64,000 bases of DNA, from NCBI RefSeq assembly GCF_003966225.1, contig NZ_RXNU01000009.1:62001-126000 (forward strand), written 5' to 3'. This DNA comes from Shewanella canadensis (GTDB taxonomy: Bacteria; Pseudomonadota; Gammaproteobacteria; Enterobacterales; Shewanellaceae). Shown here one piece after another: positions 18,061 through 26,714 of the stretch (within the stretch, counting starts at the first letter, position 1; each line of letters begins with the position of its first letter). The notes under the pieces were generated by a model. The model was not told where the DNA came from. It ran no database searches and saw nothing but the letters and a program-made list of their open reading frames with translations. Made by a program: the position numbers and the translations under genes.

Positions 18061-19134
18061 CTAAGGCTTTAATTTACAGCGCAGCAGAGTATGGCCCAGA
18101 CCTATGTCATCGATATCTTCATCTACAAATAGGCCTGCCTGTGAGATAAGGCTTAGCATATCTTTTGAGTGATACATTCGGCTATTTCCATTCGCCATCG
18201 CAGTAAAGTAGATGGAGGTTGCATTGACACAAAATGCGCCGGCTTCGAAGGGCTGACGGTCCCAGTAGGTTTCCAGAATGCACAGTTCACTATTGGCAGT
18301 CATGCTTTGAGCCGTACGTTTGAGGATGCTCAGGATCTGAGCTTTAGAGAAACAGTCTAAGAACTGGCTCATCCAATAGAGATCGCCGGAATCGCAGAAT
18401 GCCTGCTCTTCATCGAGCAAGTCACATTGGTATCCCTCGACTCTGTCTCCTACACCTTTCTCCTCAGCATTTTTGAGGGCGACTTTTAGTTGCCCCGGTA
18501 GGTCCATAATCGTTACGTAAACATCCGGGTCGTAGCTTGTACAGGCTAAAGCCCACTTACCGGTATTACCGCCTACATCGACAATATGTTTAGGCTGGCT
18601 CTTAAAAATCAGCGGTAATAGCTGGCCAAAAGCATGATCTGAGTAGTAGTGATCAAACTCAAACCAACTCTTTTTAACCTGTTCCGGTAGCTCACTTAAT
18701 GTCGGATAGATGGTTTCCCAATCACCGAATACCTTGAGTCCATTAGGCTTACCTTCCTTCAATGAAGACTCGAGTTCAAATAGCCCTTCATAACAGACAT
18801 CATGGACGAAGTTTAAGTTGACCTTTGCCATATCATCTTGAAGCAGAAAATGACCAATCTTATCTAATATAAAATGAGTGTCATTTTGCCAGATTAATCT
18901 CATGCTCAGCCCCATATCCAATAGCACGCTGCAGGCGTATTCAGATAGCTGACTTCTCTCTACTATATCCTCGAGTGAACAGCCCTCTTCACCGGCCTCA
19001 TCGATGTGAGCGAGTATTCCAAATTTAAGTAAGCATCGGGCAACTTGAAAGCTGATTGGTGCGAAGGCAATCTTTTGTGCTTCAAACTTCGCATCGAAGG
19101 CGGTGACATCTAACGGGGACTGGTAAAAAGACAT
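18061..19134 (-). CDS. SAM-dependent methyltransferase (O-methyltransferase family 2 type)
   Basis: The product has 357 residues. An N-terminal helical dimerisation-like domain (residues 1-150) is followed by a Rossmann methyltransferase domain. The SAM motif is VDVGGNTGKWALAC near residue 190, the acidic residue after beta2 is in TIMDLPGQL, and DLYWMSQFLDCF replaces the usual catalytic H-x-W-x-D region. The architecture is that of Methyltransf_2 enzymes. The substrate is unknown. It precedes the TehA-type transporter on the same strand, so export or detoxification of a methylated compound is conceivable, which is inference. The start at 19134 gives a normal family N-terminus. Confidence 0.82.
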   Translation of the reverse strand: MSFYQSPLDVTAFDAKFEAQKIAFAPISFQVARCLLKFGILAHIDEAGEEGCSLEDIVERSQLSEYACSVLLDMGLSMRLIWQNDTHFILDKIGHFLLQDDMAKVNLNFVHDVCYEGLFELESSLKEGKPNGLKVFGDWETIYPTLSELPEQVKKSWFEFDHYYSDHAFGQLLPLIFKSQPKHIVDVGGNTGKWALACTSYDPDVYVTIMDLPGQLKVALKNAEEKGVGDRVEGYQCDLLDEEQAFCDSGDLYWMSQFLDCFSKAQILSILKRTAQSMTANSELCILETYWDRQPFEAGAFCVNATSIYFTAMANGNSRMYHSKDMLSLISQAGLFVDEDIDDIGLGHTLLRCKLKP

Positions 19135-19554
19135 AATTATTTTTAGCTCATTCTCGGTAGTAAGTAGCGGTTTTCTTGGTTTGAACTAAGCGCTTTCAAA
19201 ATGAAAGGTTTATTGCTGAGTTGGTATTTATTTGTACTATTTCTCCGACGGTACTGACAGCTCAACAGAGGAAAATTAACTGCAGAGGCTGGTTAAACTC
19301 ACCATCATCGGGAAGTAGCCATAAGATAGCATGATGAAATAAAATTGTAGCTAGATTTGCAATGAAACCAGGGGGATTTTTCGAACTTGTGAACCCCTTA
19401 GGGTATTTCACCGACGGTCTCTTTTTTTAAGGAGCAATGGGCAATGGGTAACGTTTTTCGAATATCGGTTATAAAGCAGGAACTTTCATTTCCAAAGATG
19501 AAAGTTCCTGTGACCAGTTCTCAATATGAATGCTCTGTTTAGATCATTTTTAGT
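19135..19554. other. intergenic region with a 13-bp inverted repeat
   Basis: No gene is supported. A perfect stem, CAGGAACTTTCAT (about 19477-19489) with ATGAAAGTTCCTG (about 19498-19510), could act as a terminator for the CBS gene, although the following U-tract is poor. The remainder is unremarkable. Confidence 0.55.
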
Positions 19555-19605
19555 TTACACCAGCCGTTCATGGCCTTGCTTATAGACGCCTCTGTGTTGA
19601 TCATC
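19555..19605 (-). pseudogene. duplicate of the 3' end of the CBS-protein gene
   Basis: The 36 bp beginning TTACACCAGCCGTTCATGGC are repeated almost exactly at 19649. The match continues more weakly to the shared GTTGATCATC. It encodes YKQGHERLV plus stop, the C-terminus of the neighbouring gene, 94 bp beyond the true stop. Confidence 0.85.
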
Positions 19606-19648
19606 AGCTTCTCCCTGCGTGAGAGAACTATTACAGTAATGATTAATT

Positions 19649-20080
19649 TTACACCAGCCGTTCATGGCCTTGCTTATACATAGCCCTGAGTTGATCATCG
19701 ATGGCTCTAAGTACGTCTGAGCGGGTGATAATACCGATGAGTTGATCATTGTCGTCAATCACCGGAAAGATTTTTGGTTTGGCACTGGTCATGAGCTGGG
19801 CCAGATCGAAAACCGAGCCTTCCGGGCGTGCGGTAAGTGGTTCGACATGCATGACATCACCCACGGTATAATGGTTTTCATTCAGGTAGGTGGCTTCCAG
19901 CATCTTGATCAGGCAATCCTGTTCGGATATAAAACCTATCACATGCTTGTTTTCATCTACAACGGGACCGCCAATTTGACCTGCCTGTAAAAAGAGTTCA
20001 ACGGCCTGTGCAATCGGCATGTTGGCGGTAAAAATAACAGGACGTTTGCTCATGTAATCTGAAATTTTTATCGATTCCAT
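19649..20080 (-). CDS. stand-alone CBS-domain-pair protein
   Basis: The product has 143 residues and two consecutive CBS motifs (ISDYMSKRPVIFTANMPIAQ at residues 5-24 and VGDVMHVEPLTARPEGSVFD at about 73-92). Each ends with the PVV/PVID-(x)-IGxI strand typical of the fold. Such proteins bind AMP, ATP or SAM and often act as energy sensors. No partner gene is adjacent. The domain organisation resembles the C-terminal module of the formate channel at 6350-7825. The start is supported by AAGGAGTGAGAT before the ATG. The last 12 codons are duplicated downstream. Confidence 0.88.
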   Translation of the reverse strand: MESIKISDYMSKRPVIFTANMPIAQAVELFLQAGQIGGPVVDENKHVIGFISEQDCLIKMLEATYLNENHYTVGDVMHVEPLTARPEGSVFDLAQLMTSAKPKIFPVIDDNDQLIGIITRSDVLRAIDDQLRAMYKQGHERLV

Positions 20081-20363
20081 ATCTCACTCCTTGAATGCAA
20101 CTAACGCATTTGCTCGTCATACCACAGTCATCTTATGCGCTCAGTATCTTAGACAATTGATGCCGCTCATTTAATTTATTAGGCCTTCATTTATAAGATT
20201 AGACGGAATTTATTCATTTGTTGGATAAAAAATGAAAACTAATGAAATGAAAAAGAGGGTTTATGGATATAATGGTGTTGCTTAGTGTTACATTTTGTTA
20301 GAGATGTTGTGGCTCCTCGGGGGAGAAGCCACAAGTTATCGCAATCAGCGAAAAGGATTACTT

Positions 20364-21029
20364 ATGACTCACCCATTGACCTATGTTGGACGGCAGACGA
20401 GCCGAAGTGATGGAGAAGCCAGAAGGCTGGTCATACTCGAAGCAGCCTTGAGGTTGATAGTGAGAGATGGGATCCGCGGCGTTCGGCATCGTGCCGTGGC
20501 CAAGGAGGCCGATGTACCACTGGCGTCGACGACTTACTACTTTAAAGATATTAAAGATCTGATCAGTGATTCGTTAACCTATTTTGCTGAAAGAACATTA
20601 TGGATGAATGAGGAGCTTGAAAATCGTAGCTTTGAATTACTCAAAGAGCTCGATGGGCTGTCTAAAGAGGAAAAGAACAATGAGTTGCTGGTTGCCAATT
20701 TAGCCCAGTTTATCAGTGAGCATATTCGTGAGCAGATCTCTCATCGTGATAATCGAATATTGGAGGCAGCGTTTCACGAGGAAGCGTTGAGAAATATTCA
20801 ATTAGCCGATGCGATTAAACGCCTGAATGACTCATTCCTATCGACGATAGAGCGTTTTTTTAAACTGCTGGGATCGACGAACTCAATGTCAGATGCTCAT
20901 CAGCTATTGGCCTTGATCAAATACCTGGAATATAAATATGTTCTGATAGAGGGGGCTGATGAAGATGATCAGCAGTTAGAGCATATCGTGACCTCTACTG
21001 TGCACAATATTATTAATGCTATTGAATAG
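20364..21029 (+). CDS. TetR-family transcriptional regulator
   Basis: The product has 221 residues. The N-terminal helix-turn-helix is at about 20-66 (ILEAALRLIVRDGIRGVRHR, then ADVPLASTTYYFKDIKDLI), and the rest is an all-helical ligand domain. The start at 20364 is chosen because it has AAAAGGA seven bases upstream and gives the usual short arm before the DNA-binding domain. The frame is open further upstream to 20295. Regulated genes are not evident. The adjacent cysK is convergent and shares the terminator. Confidence 0.88.
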   Translation: MTHPLTYVGRQTSRSDGEARRLVILEAALRLIVRDGIRGVRHRAVAKEADVPLASTTYYFKDIKDLISDSLTYFAERTLWMNEELENRSFELLKELDGLSKEEKNNELLVANLAQFISEHIREQISHRDNRILEAAFHEEALRNIQLADAIKRLNDSFLSTIERFFKLLGSTNSMSDAHQLLALIKYLEYKYVLIEGADEDDQQLEHIVTSTVHNIINAIE

Positions 21030-21070
21030 AGCCACTCTTATCCCAAGAGGATGAAATCATCAGCAAGCCC

Positions 21071-21103
21071 AAAAAATAAAACCCGAATCAGATTCGGGTT
21101 TTT
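21071..21103. terminator. bidirectional terminator between the tetR-type gene and cysK
   Basis: AAACCCGAATC pairs with GATTCGGGTTT around a single base. An A-run precedes it and a T-run follows, so it can serve both convergent genes. Confidence 0.88.
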
Positions 21104-21129
21104 GTTTATCACATTACTATCTTAAGAGG

Positions 21130-22098
21130 TTACTGGATGTTTTCAGCGTCGCTGAATTCACCCTGAAAAAGCACTGAAGAGAGATAACGTTCAGCGGCCG
21201 AAGGAAGAATAACAACGATGTTCTTTCCTTCAAACTCAGGTAGCTCAGCAATTCTATTGGCCGCGACAACGGCCGCACCCGATGAGATACCAACCAGAAT
21301 ACCTTCCTCTTTCATGATGCGTTGAGCCATCTCGATAGACTCTTCGTTCGTCACGGCTTCTACGCGGTCAATCATCTCGAGATCCAGGTTACCCGGGATA
21401 AATCCTGCACCAATTCCCTGTATCTTGTGAGGACCGGGTTGAAGTGCTTGGCCAGACAGAGTCTGCTGGATAACCGGCGAGTCTGCTGGCTCTACGGCAA
21501 CCGAAGTGATGGCCTTTCCTTGGGTATTTTTTATGTAACGACTAACACCTGTGATAGTACCACCGGTACCAACGCCTGCGACAACCACATCAACTTCACC
21601 GTCGGTATCGTTCCAAATCTCTGGCCCAGTGGTTTTCTCATGGATCTCTGGATTAGCCGGATTATCGAACTGCTGTAGAAGCAGATACTTCTCTGGTGCC
21701 GATTGGCGGATCTCTTCCGCCTTATCGATAGCGCCTTTCATCCCCTTAGCGCCTTCGGTCAGCACTAGATTGGCACCGAGTGCTTTTAGCAGCTTACGAC
21801 GCTCGAGGCTCATGGTATTTGGCATGGTGAGAGTTAGCTTGTAACCACGGGCTGCAGCGACATAAGCCAGAGCGATACCGGTATTACCCGATGTTGGCTC
21901 AATTATCTCTCTGTCTGAAGTAAGCAGGCCTTTTTTCTCAGCATCCCAAATCATATTGGCACCGATACGGCACTTGACGCTAAAACTTGGATTTCTGGCT
22001 TCTACCTTGGCTAAAACATTACCTTTACTAACGCGTTTTAGACGAACAAGAGGGGTGTTACCAATGGTATAAGAATTATCTTCGAAAATGTTGCTCAT
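21130..22098 (-). CDS. cysK: cysteine synthase A (O-acetylserine sulfhydrylase)
   Basis: This 322-residue PLP enzyme makes cysteine from O-acetylserine and sulfide. The PLP lysine is in [11 protein letters not shown] near residue 42. The substrate loop is [10 protein letters not shown], and the phosphate-binding glycine loop is [10 protein letters not shown]. The C-terminal GISSGAA is typical. Length matches E. coli CysK. The C-terminus ends in DAENIQ, whereas CysK proteins in general do not need a special tail. It stands alone, divergent from the RDD gene. No distinct CysB site could be read by eye. Confidence 0.96.
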   Translation of the reverse strand: MSNIFEDNSYTIGNTPLVRLKRVSKGNVLAKVEARNPSFSVKCRIGANMIWDAEKKGLLTSDREIIEPTSGNTGIALAYVAAARGYKLTLTMPNTMSLERRKLLKALGANLVLTEGAKGMKGAIDKAEEIRQSAPEKYLLLQQFDNPANPEIHEKTTGPEIWNDTDGEVDVVVAGVGTGGTITGVSRYIKNTQGKAITSVAVEPADSPVIQQTLSGQALQPGPHKIQGIGAGFIPGNLDLEMIDRVEAVTNEESIEMAQRIMKEEGILVGISSGAAVVAANRIAELPEFEGKNIVVILPSAAERYLSSVLFQGEFSDAENIQ

Positions 22099-22392
22099 GG
22101 CTTGCTTGCTCCAATCAATTTAGTAAGTAAATAATAATCGTCTTTAGCGGCTTTAGAAGTGATTGTTTGTTCTTCGTTATTCCATTTGGTTATTAATGAA
22201 CTCATTTTTATTAACAAACCATGGGTGAAGGATGTGACAAAAGTGTTAACCTCTTGTCTGTAAGCACTATTCTGACGCGAATGAGTACCTAAAGCTTGAT
22301 AGTTGAATATAGAGCATTTTGGATAAAACCGTTAGTAGTTCCGTGTGTAAATTAACCTGTTAATAATCAAAAATAAAAGATAACGGCTTGAT

Positions 22393-23601
22393 ATGACTAA
22401 GACGATTAAAGAGACAGATCCAAAAACAATGGTTACACCCTTCGCATTTGAGATTGCCCCTCAGGTGCTCTATACCCCTTTGGCCTCTCCACTTAAACGC
22501 GGAATGGCAATGGCCGTCGACGGACTGTTGATCTCTGTTTTGGCTGAGCAGGCGGGTTGGGTGTTTATCCTGCTGGTGGGGTTAACCCTATTGATACAGA
22601 GAAAAAGCCATGAGCTTGGCAAGGTGTTGAAGTGGGGCTTGTATCTGTCGATGTTTGTGATGATGCTGTGGGTGACGTTTGAGAACTTGGTTTCTACCCG
22701 TTCAGATGGACAAGCTCAGGAAGAAGAAACTTATATAATGGCTCCCTCTGTTGGCGAGGTGATAGGTTATCTGCCTGAGATCATCAGATTCAGCATGTGT
22801 GAAGAGCTGACTTGTGCACAAACGGAGTTAGACTCTTTAATAAAGGTGCTTAAACAGACGAATCTGGCTGAAGCGGAACAGAAGGCGATACTCTTCGGCT
22901 CCATCAAAGAGTTGGCGCTAACCGATGATGAGAAAGGGCAACTGCAGCGTGATATCAGCCAAGCCTATCCAGAACAGGCTATCGAACAAGAAGTCCAACC
23001 AGAAATTGATCCCGACGTTGAACAAGGCGTTCAACAAAAGAATGAAGTGAATACGATTCATCCGGATGAATCTGAGAAATGGCTCGTAGAAGAGGAGTTT
23101 GTATCAACCGAGGCTGTTGATATAGAAGAAGCGTTAACTCACCCATTGACCGGGATCGCGAAACAAACAGAGGAGGGCGAGTCACATCTTGAGAAGCTGG
23201 ATGAAGATGACGCTGAAGGAGAATACAGTCTCATCTCTTGGGCTAAAGGCATTCTAAATGATCTGGGCTTAGGGTTTGGGTGGGCAGCATTTTATTTTAC
23301 TGTGTTTACCGCCTGGTTTGATGGGCAGACCTTAGGCAAGAAGTTATTCCGTATTCGGGTGATCCAACTCGATGGTACCGGGCTCTCCTTGTGGGACGCT
23401 TTCGGTCGATATGGTGGCTATGGCGCAGGGTTCGCTACCGGACTGTTGGGTTTCTTGCAGATCTATTGGGATGCCAACAGGCAGGCCATACAAGATAAGA
23501 TCTCAGCGACCGTGGTGATCGACCTCACCAAACAAAGGGATGAGTCTATGGTGACGCTTTCCTATATAGAGCCATTATTTAACCAGAAGCATACTGACTG
23601 A
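22393..23601 (+). CDS. RDD-family membrane protein with a large acidic insertion
   Basis: The product has 402 residues. The first half of an RDD domain is at residues about 25-105 (PLKRGMAMAVDGLLISVLAE), with two to three helices. The second half is at about 275-390 (WFDGQTLGKKLFRIRVIQLD and the terminal QDKISATVVID). Between them lies a soluble insertion of about 160 residues that is very rich in Glu/Asp and Gln. Normal RDD proteins are about 150-200 residues and lack it. The function is unknown. The start at 22393 lacks a strong Shine-Dalgarno, but the N-terminus looks natural. Confidence 0.82.
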   Translation: MTKTIKETDPKTMVTPFAFEIAPQVLYTPLASPLKRGMAMAVDGLLISVLAEQAGWVFILLVGLTLLIQRKSHELGKVLKWGLYLSMFVMMLWVTFENLVSTRSDGQAQEEETYIMAPSVGEVIGYLPEIIRFSMCEELTCAQTELDSLIKVLKQTNLAEAEQKAILFGSIKELALTDDEKGQLQRDISQAYPEQAIEQEVQPEIDPDVEQGVQQKNEVNTIHPDESEKWLVEEEFVSTEAVDIEEALTHPLTGIAKQTEEGESHLEKLDEDDAEGEYSLISWAKGILNDLGLGFGWAAFYFTVFTAWFDGQTLGKKLFRIRVIQLDGTGLSLWDAFGRYGGYGAGFATGLLGFLQIYWDANRQAIQDKISATVVIDLTKQRDESMVTLSYIEPLFNQKHTD

Positions 23602-23901
23602 GTGCAGACTAAGAACCATTCGAGACTTTTTTATGGCTGCTTTCAGGAGCAGAGTTGTCGATTGGAAAGATAAGCTCTATGGTTAAGAGTCAGTCGTCGG
23701 GAAAACTATTGCGTTTGCGCTGATGCAATAAACCGATTAAAAAAACGGTCTGAAATAGGGATGATTTTAATCAGTTCAGTGTTTTTAGGCAATGATTAGC
23801 AACGGTTTCATGAAATCTGAGATAAGTTGTCTTTCTCAAAGTAAAGGCTCTGTAATGAAGTTCAGTTTATATCTGAACGTTGTAATATTTAGGAGAAAAG
23901 A
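23602..23901. other. intergenic region without a gene
   Basis: 300 bp between two plus-strand genes. A weak ACCG/CGGT hairpin around an A-run is the only feature seen. The last bases carry the AGGAG ribosome site of the next gene. Confidence 0.5.
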
Positions 23902-25173
23902 TTGCGTATTTTAGTGGTTGAGGACAGTAAAGTAGTGTCCCGTATTTTACAGCATCTTATCGCTCAGGAGTTGGGCTGCGATGTCGATTTCGCAGAAGAT
24001 CTGGCCAGTGCTAAACAACTATTAGAACAAAAAGAGTATTTTGTCGCGATTACCGATCTAAACCTACCCGATGCAAATGAAGGTGAGATCGTTAAGTTAG
24101 TGCTTTCTAAGCAGACCCCTTGCATAGTACTGACCGGAAGTTTAGATGCACAGCAACGTAAGCGTTTATTACAGCTGGGTATCGTCGATTATATTTTAAA
24201 AGAAAACCGTTTCAGCTATGAATATGTGGTGAGGCTGGTCAATAGGCTTCAGCGTAATCAAACCGTCAAGGTGTTGGTCGCAGATGATTCAGTGGTCAGT
24301 CGCAAATTTGTCAGAAGCCTACTCGAGCAGCATCTGTATCAGGTTGTAGAGGCCGATGATGGGAACTCTGCCTGGGAGGTCCTGCAAAACCAGCCGGATA
24401 TTCAACTCTTGATCACCGATTATAATATGCCGGGCCTGGACGGTTTTGGTCTTATTTTAAAGGTGAGAGAGAAATTCAGTCGAGAGGAACTCGCCATTAT
24501 TGGCCTGTCCAGTGACGATGATGAGAGTCTCTCGGCACGGTTTATAAAAAACGGGGCTAATGACTTCCTGCAGAAGCCGTTTGTGCATGAAGAGTTTCAC
24601 TGCCGTGTGCTCAACACATTAGATTCACTGGATATGATCCGTAAACTCTGGGATCAGGCAAATCTCGATTATCTGACCGGAGTTTACAACCGCCGTTATT
24701 TCTTTAACCAGTATGAAGAGCTGATCGTACTGAAAAAACAAAAAAGAGGGTCCTTGACACTGGCTCTGCTCGATATAGATCTGTTTAAGGAAGTGAATGA
24801 CACCTATGGTCATGATGTGGGTGACGAGGTCTTAGTGGAGTTCGCCGCACGGTTAAAACGTTCTTTTGGTCAACACTTTACCGTTTCCCGCTTTGGTGGA
24901 GAGGAGTTTATTGTCGCATTCAGAGGACTTAATGAAGTGAAGTCCTTTGCCTTGATGGATAAGTTCCGCTCTCAACTGGAAAGTACACCAATATCAACCA
25001 GTAGGGGAGAGTTGTCAGTAACCGTCAGCGCAGGAATCGCGTCTCTTAGCGATGATGAGAGCCTGGACAGTGAAGAGAGTTTAGATACCCTTATCCAGCG
25101 CGCCGATAAAGCCTTGTATGATGCTAAAGAAGCGGGTCGCAACCTGATCTGTACCGAGTCTGATCATGAGTAG
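23902..25173 (+). CDS. REC-REC-GGDEF response regulator (diguanylate cyclase)
   Basis: The product has 423 residues. Receiver 1 is at about 1-118, with acidic pocket ED at 7-8 and phosphoacceptor region TDLNLPD. Receiver 2 is at about 128-245 (VADDSVVSRKF and ITDYNMPGLDG). A GGDEF domain occupies 255-420 with an intact catalytic GGEEF. It should make c-di-GMP on phosphorylation. The RxxD inhibitory site expected five residues before GGEEF is absent (RSFG-type sequence there), so product inhibition is probably lacking. The start is a TTG with an excellent AGGAG ribosome site. No kinase gene adjoins it. Confidence 0.93.
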   Translation: MRILVVEDSKVVSRILQHLIAQELGCDVDFAEDLASAKQLLEQKEYFVAITDLNLPDANEGEIVKLVLSKQTPCIVLTGSLDAQQRKRLLQLGIVDYILKENRFSYEYVVRLVNRLQRNQTVKVLVADDSVVSRKFVRSLLEQHLYQVVEADDGNSAWEVLQNQPDIQLLITDYNMPGLDGFGLILKVREKFSREELAIIGLSSDDDESLSARFIKNGANDFLQKPFVHEEFHCRVLNTLDSLDMIRKLWDQANLDYLTGVYNRRYFFNQYEELIVLKKQKRGSLTLALLDIDLFKEVNDTYGHDVGDEVLVEFAARLKRSFGQHFTVSRFGGEEFIVAFRGLNEVKSFALMDKFRSQLESTPISTSRGELSVTVSAGIASLSDDESLDSEESLDTLIQRADKALYDAKEAGRNLICTESDHE

Positions 25174-25761
25174 AACGGACTAAATCCTGAATGGTAACTC
25201 TGATACTGTCCGGCGTTGTTATCTTCTTGGCTTAATTCATAGGATATCTTTCAGGCTGAGGAAGGTAGTCCTTACTATGTTTTATATATATTTTAATAAG
25301 TTATTATTTACAGTCTATTTAGGTTTGGTATTGATTACATGTACTAAAGATAAAAGTATCAGATAATTGATGCCCCCTACATAAAGTGATAAATACAGAA
25401 TTCATCTATACAACTCTTATCTGGTGAGGGACTTATTGGGTTCGAATCATCACTTACTCTAATTATATCGATAATATTGTTGTACTATTTCACCCTGAAT
25501 TTAACTTAAGCGAACTCAGGTTGTTATCAGGTAATATGACTTTCTATATTTTTAATACGTTGGAGTAACTCGTGGTCGAATTAAAAGTGTTTTGGGCTTG
25601 ATGGTAATGATGCTGGTTTGGTATGAACTCCTGTGATTTAAATCCGGTAATAGAAAAATGATATTTTTAATCGAGTAAAGCCTGAGTCAGGTCATGTTAT
25701 TTATGACCACAAATCTTGATAATAACGATACTTATTTTTAACTGCTAAGCCAATTGCCGCC
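25174..25761. other. AT-rich intergenic region, nothing recognised
   Basis: About 590 bp with no supported frame, clear terminator, palindromic operator or repeat. It presumably carries the promoter of the LysR gene. Confidence 0.5.
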
Positions 25762-26658
25762 ATGAAAACCGAAGATCTTGCATTATTTAATCAGGTTGTC
25801 GAATATCAAAGCCAGAGTGCGGCGGCGAGAGCCTTGGGTATTCCCGTCTCAACAATTAGCCGTAACATTTGTCATTTAGAGGAGCATCTTGGCACCCGGT
25901 TGCTGGACCGAACGACTCGTACTCTGGCACTGACCGAAGCGGGCATTGAATTGCTGGAAAGGAGCAAAAATATTCTTGCCGAAGTCGAAGCGCTGGAGCT
26001 GAGTGTGGGCCAGTTACAGTTGAAGCCGGAAGGTGCTGTAACCATCGCCGCCCCATTGGACTTTATCAACCTAGCCTGCAGCGATGCACTGAATAATTTT
26101 CATCAGCGCCATCCAAAGTTAAGAATGAAATTCATCTCCTATCAGAGCAGACAAAACCCAATGGATGTGAAGGCCGATCTGGTACTGTTTGTTTGTCATG
26201 GGAACCCGCCTGACAGCTCGTTTATTGGCCATAAACTAACATCGATAAAACGAAGTTTTATCGCCAGTCCAGATTTTATTGTCAAAAACCCATATCTTAC
26301 TCATCCCAGCCAGCTGGGCGATTATCCTTGCCTGCTCTCGGCAAAAGGGGCACAGCCTGCCAATATTTGGCTGTGGAGTGAACAGCAACAGTCCCATAGC
26401 GTAGAGGTCGATGGTCCGCTGGAATCGGAAACTAATGAGCTGTGTATTACCGCTGCCGTTAACGGTGCTGGAGTGGCCTGGGTGCCGCCGGCTATGTGCC
26501 AAAAATACCTCAATGAGGGGCGATTACAACAGGTTTTTGGTGACAAGTTTACCTGTGATGTGGACATTTGGGGACTCTACTCCAGTCGTCATTATCTACC
26601 ACATAGAGTACGTCTGGTGTTGGAATTCTTTCAACAGGAATTGTCGCAAATGCAGTAG
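25762..26658 (+). CDS. LysR-family regulator (CrgA-like subgroup)
   Basis: The product has 298 residues. The winged helix-turn-helix is at 1-60 (EDLALFNQVVEYQSQSAAAR, then GIPVSTISRNICHLEEHLGT and LLDRTTR). It is followed by a substrate-binding domain that starts with VTIAAPLDFI and has the GAGVAWVPP segment near residue 236. The start at 25762 gives the standard N-terminus. It converges on the MetA-type outer-membrane gene. Regulation of that gene or of the nearby dehalogenase region is possible but not demonstrated. Confidence 0.9.
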   Translation: MKTEDLALFNQVVEYQSQSAAARALGIPVSTISRNICHLEEHLGTRLLDRTTRTLALTEAGIELLERSKNILAEVEALELSVGQLQLKPEGAVTIAAPLDFINLACSDALNNFHQRHPKLRMKFISYQSRQNPMDVKADLVLFVCHGNPPDSSFIGHKLTSIKRSFIASPDFIVKNPYLTHPSQLGDYPCLLSAKGAQPANIWLWSEQQQSHSVEVDGPLESETNELCITAAVNGAGVAWVPPAMCQKYLNEGRLQQVFGDKFTCDVDIWGLYSSRHYLPHRVRLVLEFFQQELSQMQ

Positions 26659-26667
26659 TGGCATGAT

Positions 26668-26696
26668 GTGGTATCAGCCTGGAAAGCTGATACCAC
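26668..26696. terminator. hairpin between convergent genes
   Basis: GTGGTATCAGC and GCTGATACCAC form a perfect 11-bp stem with a 7-nt loop between the LysR stop and the MetA-type stop. U-tracts are weak on both sides. It most likely marks the ends of both transcripts. Confidence 0.65.
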
Positions 26697-26714
26697 GCAG
26701 ATAAATGCTAGTGG

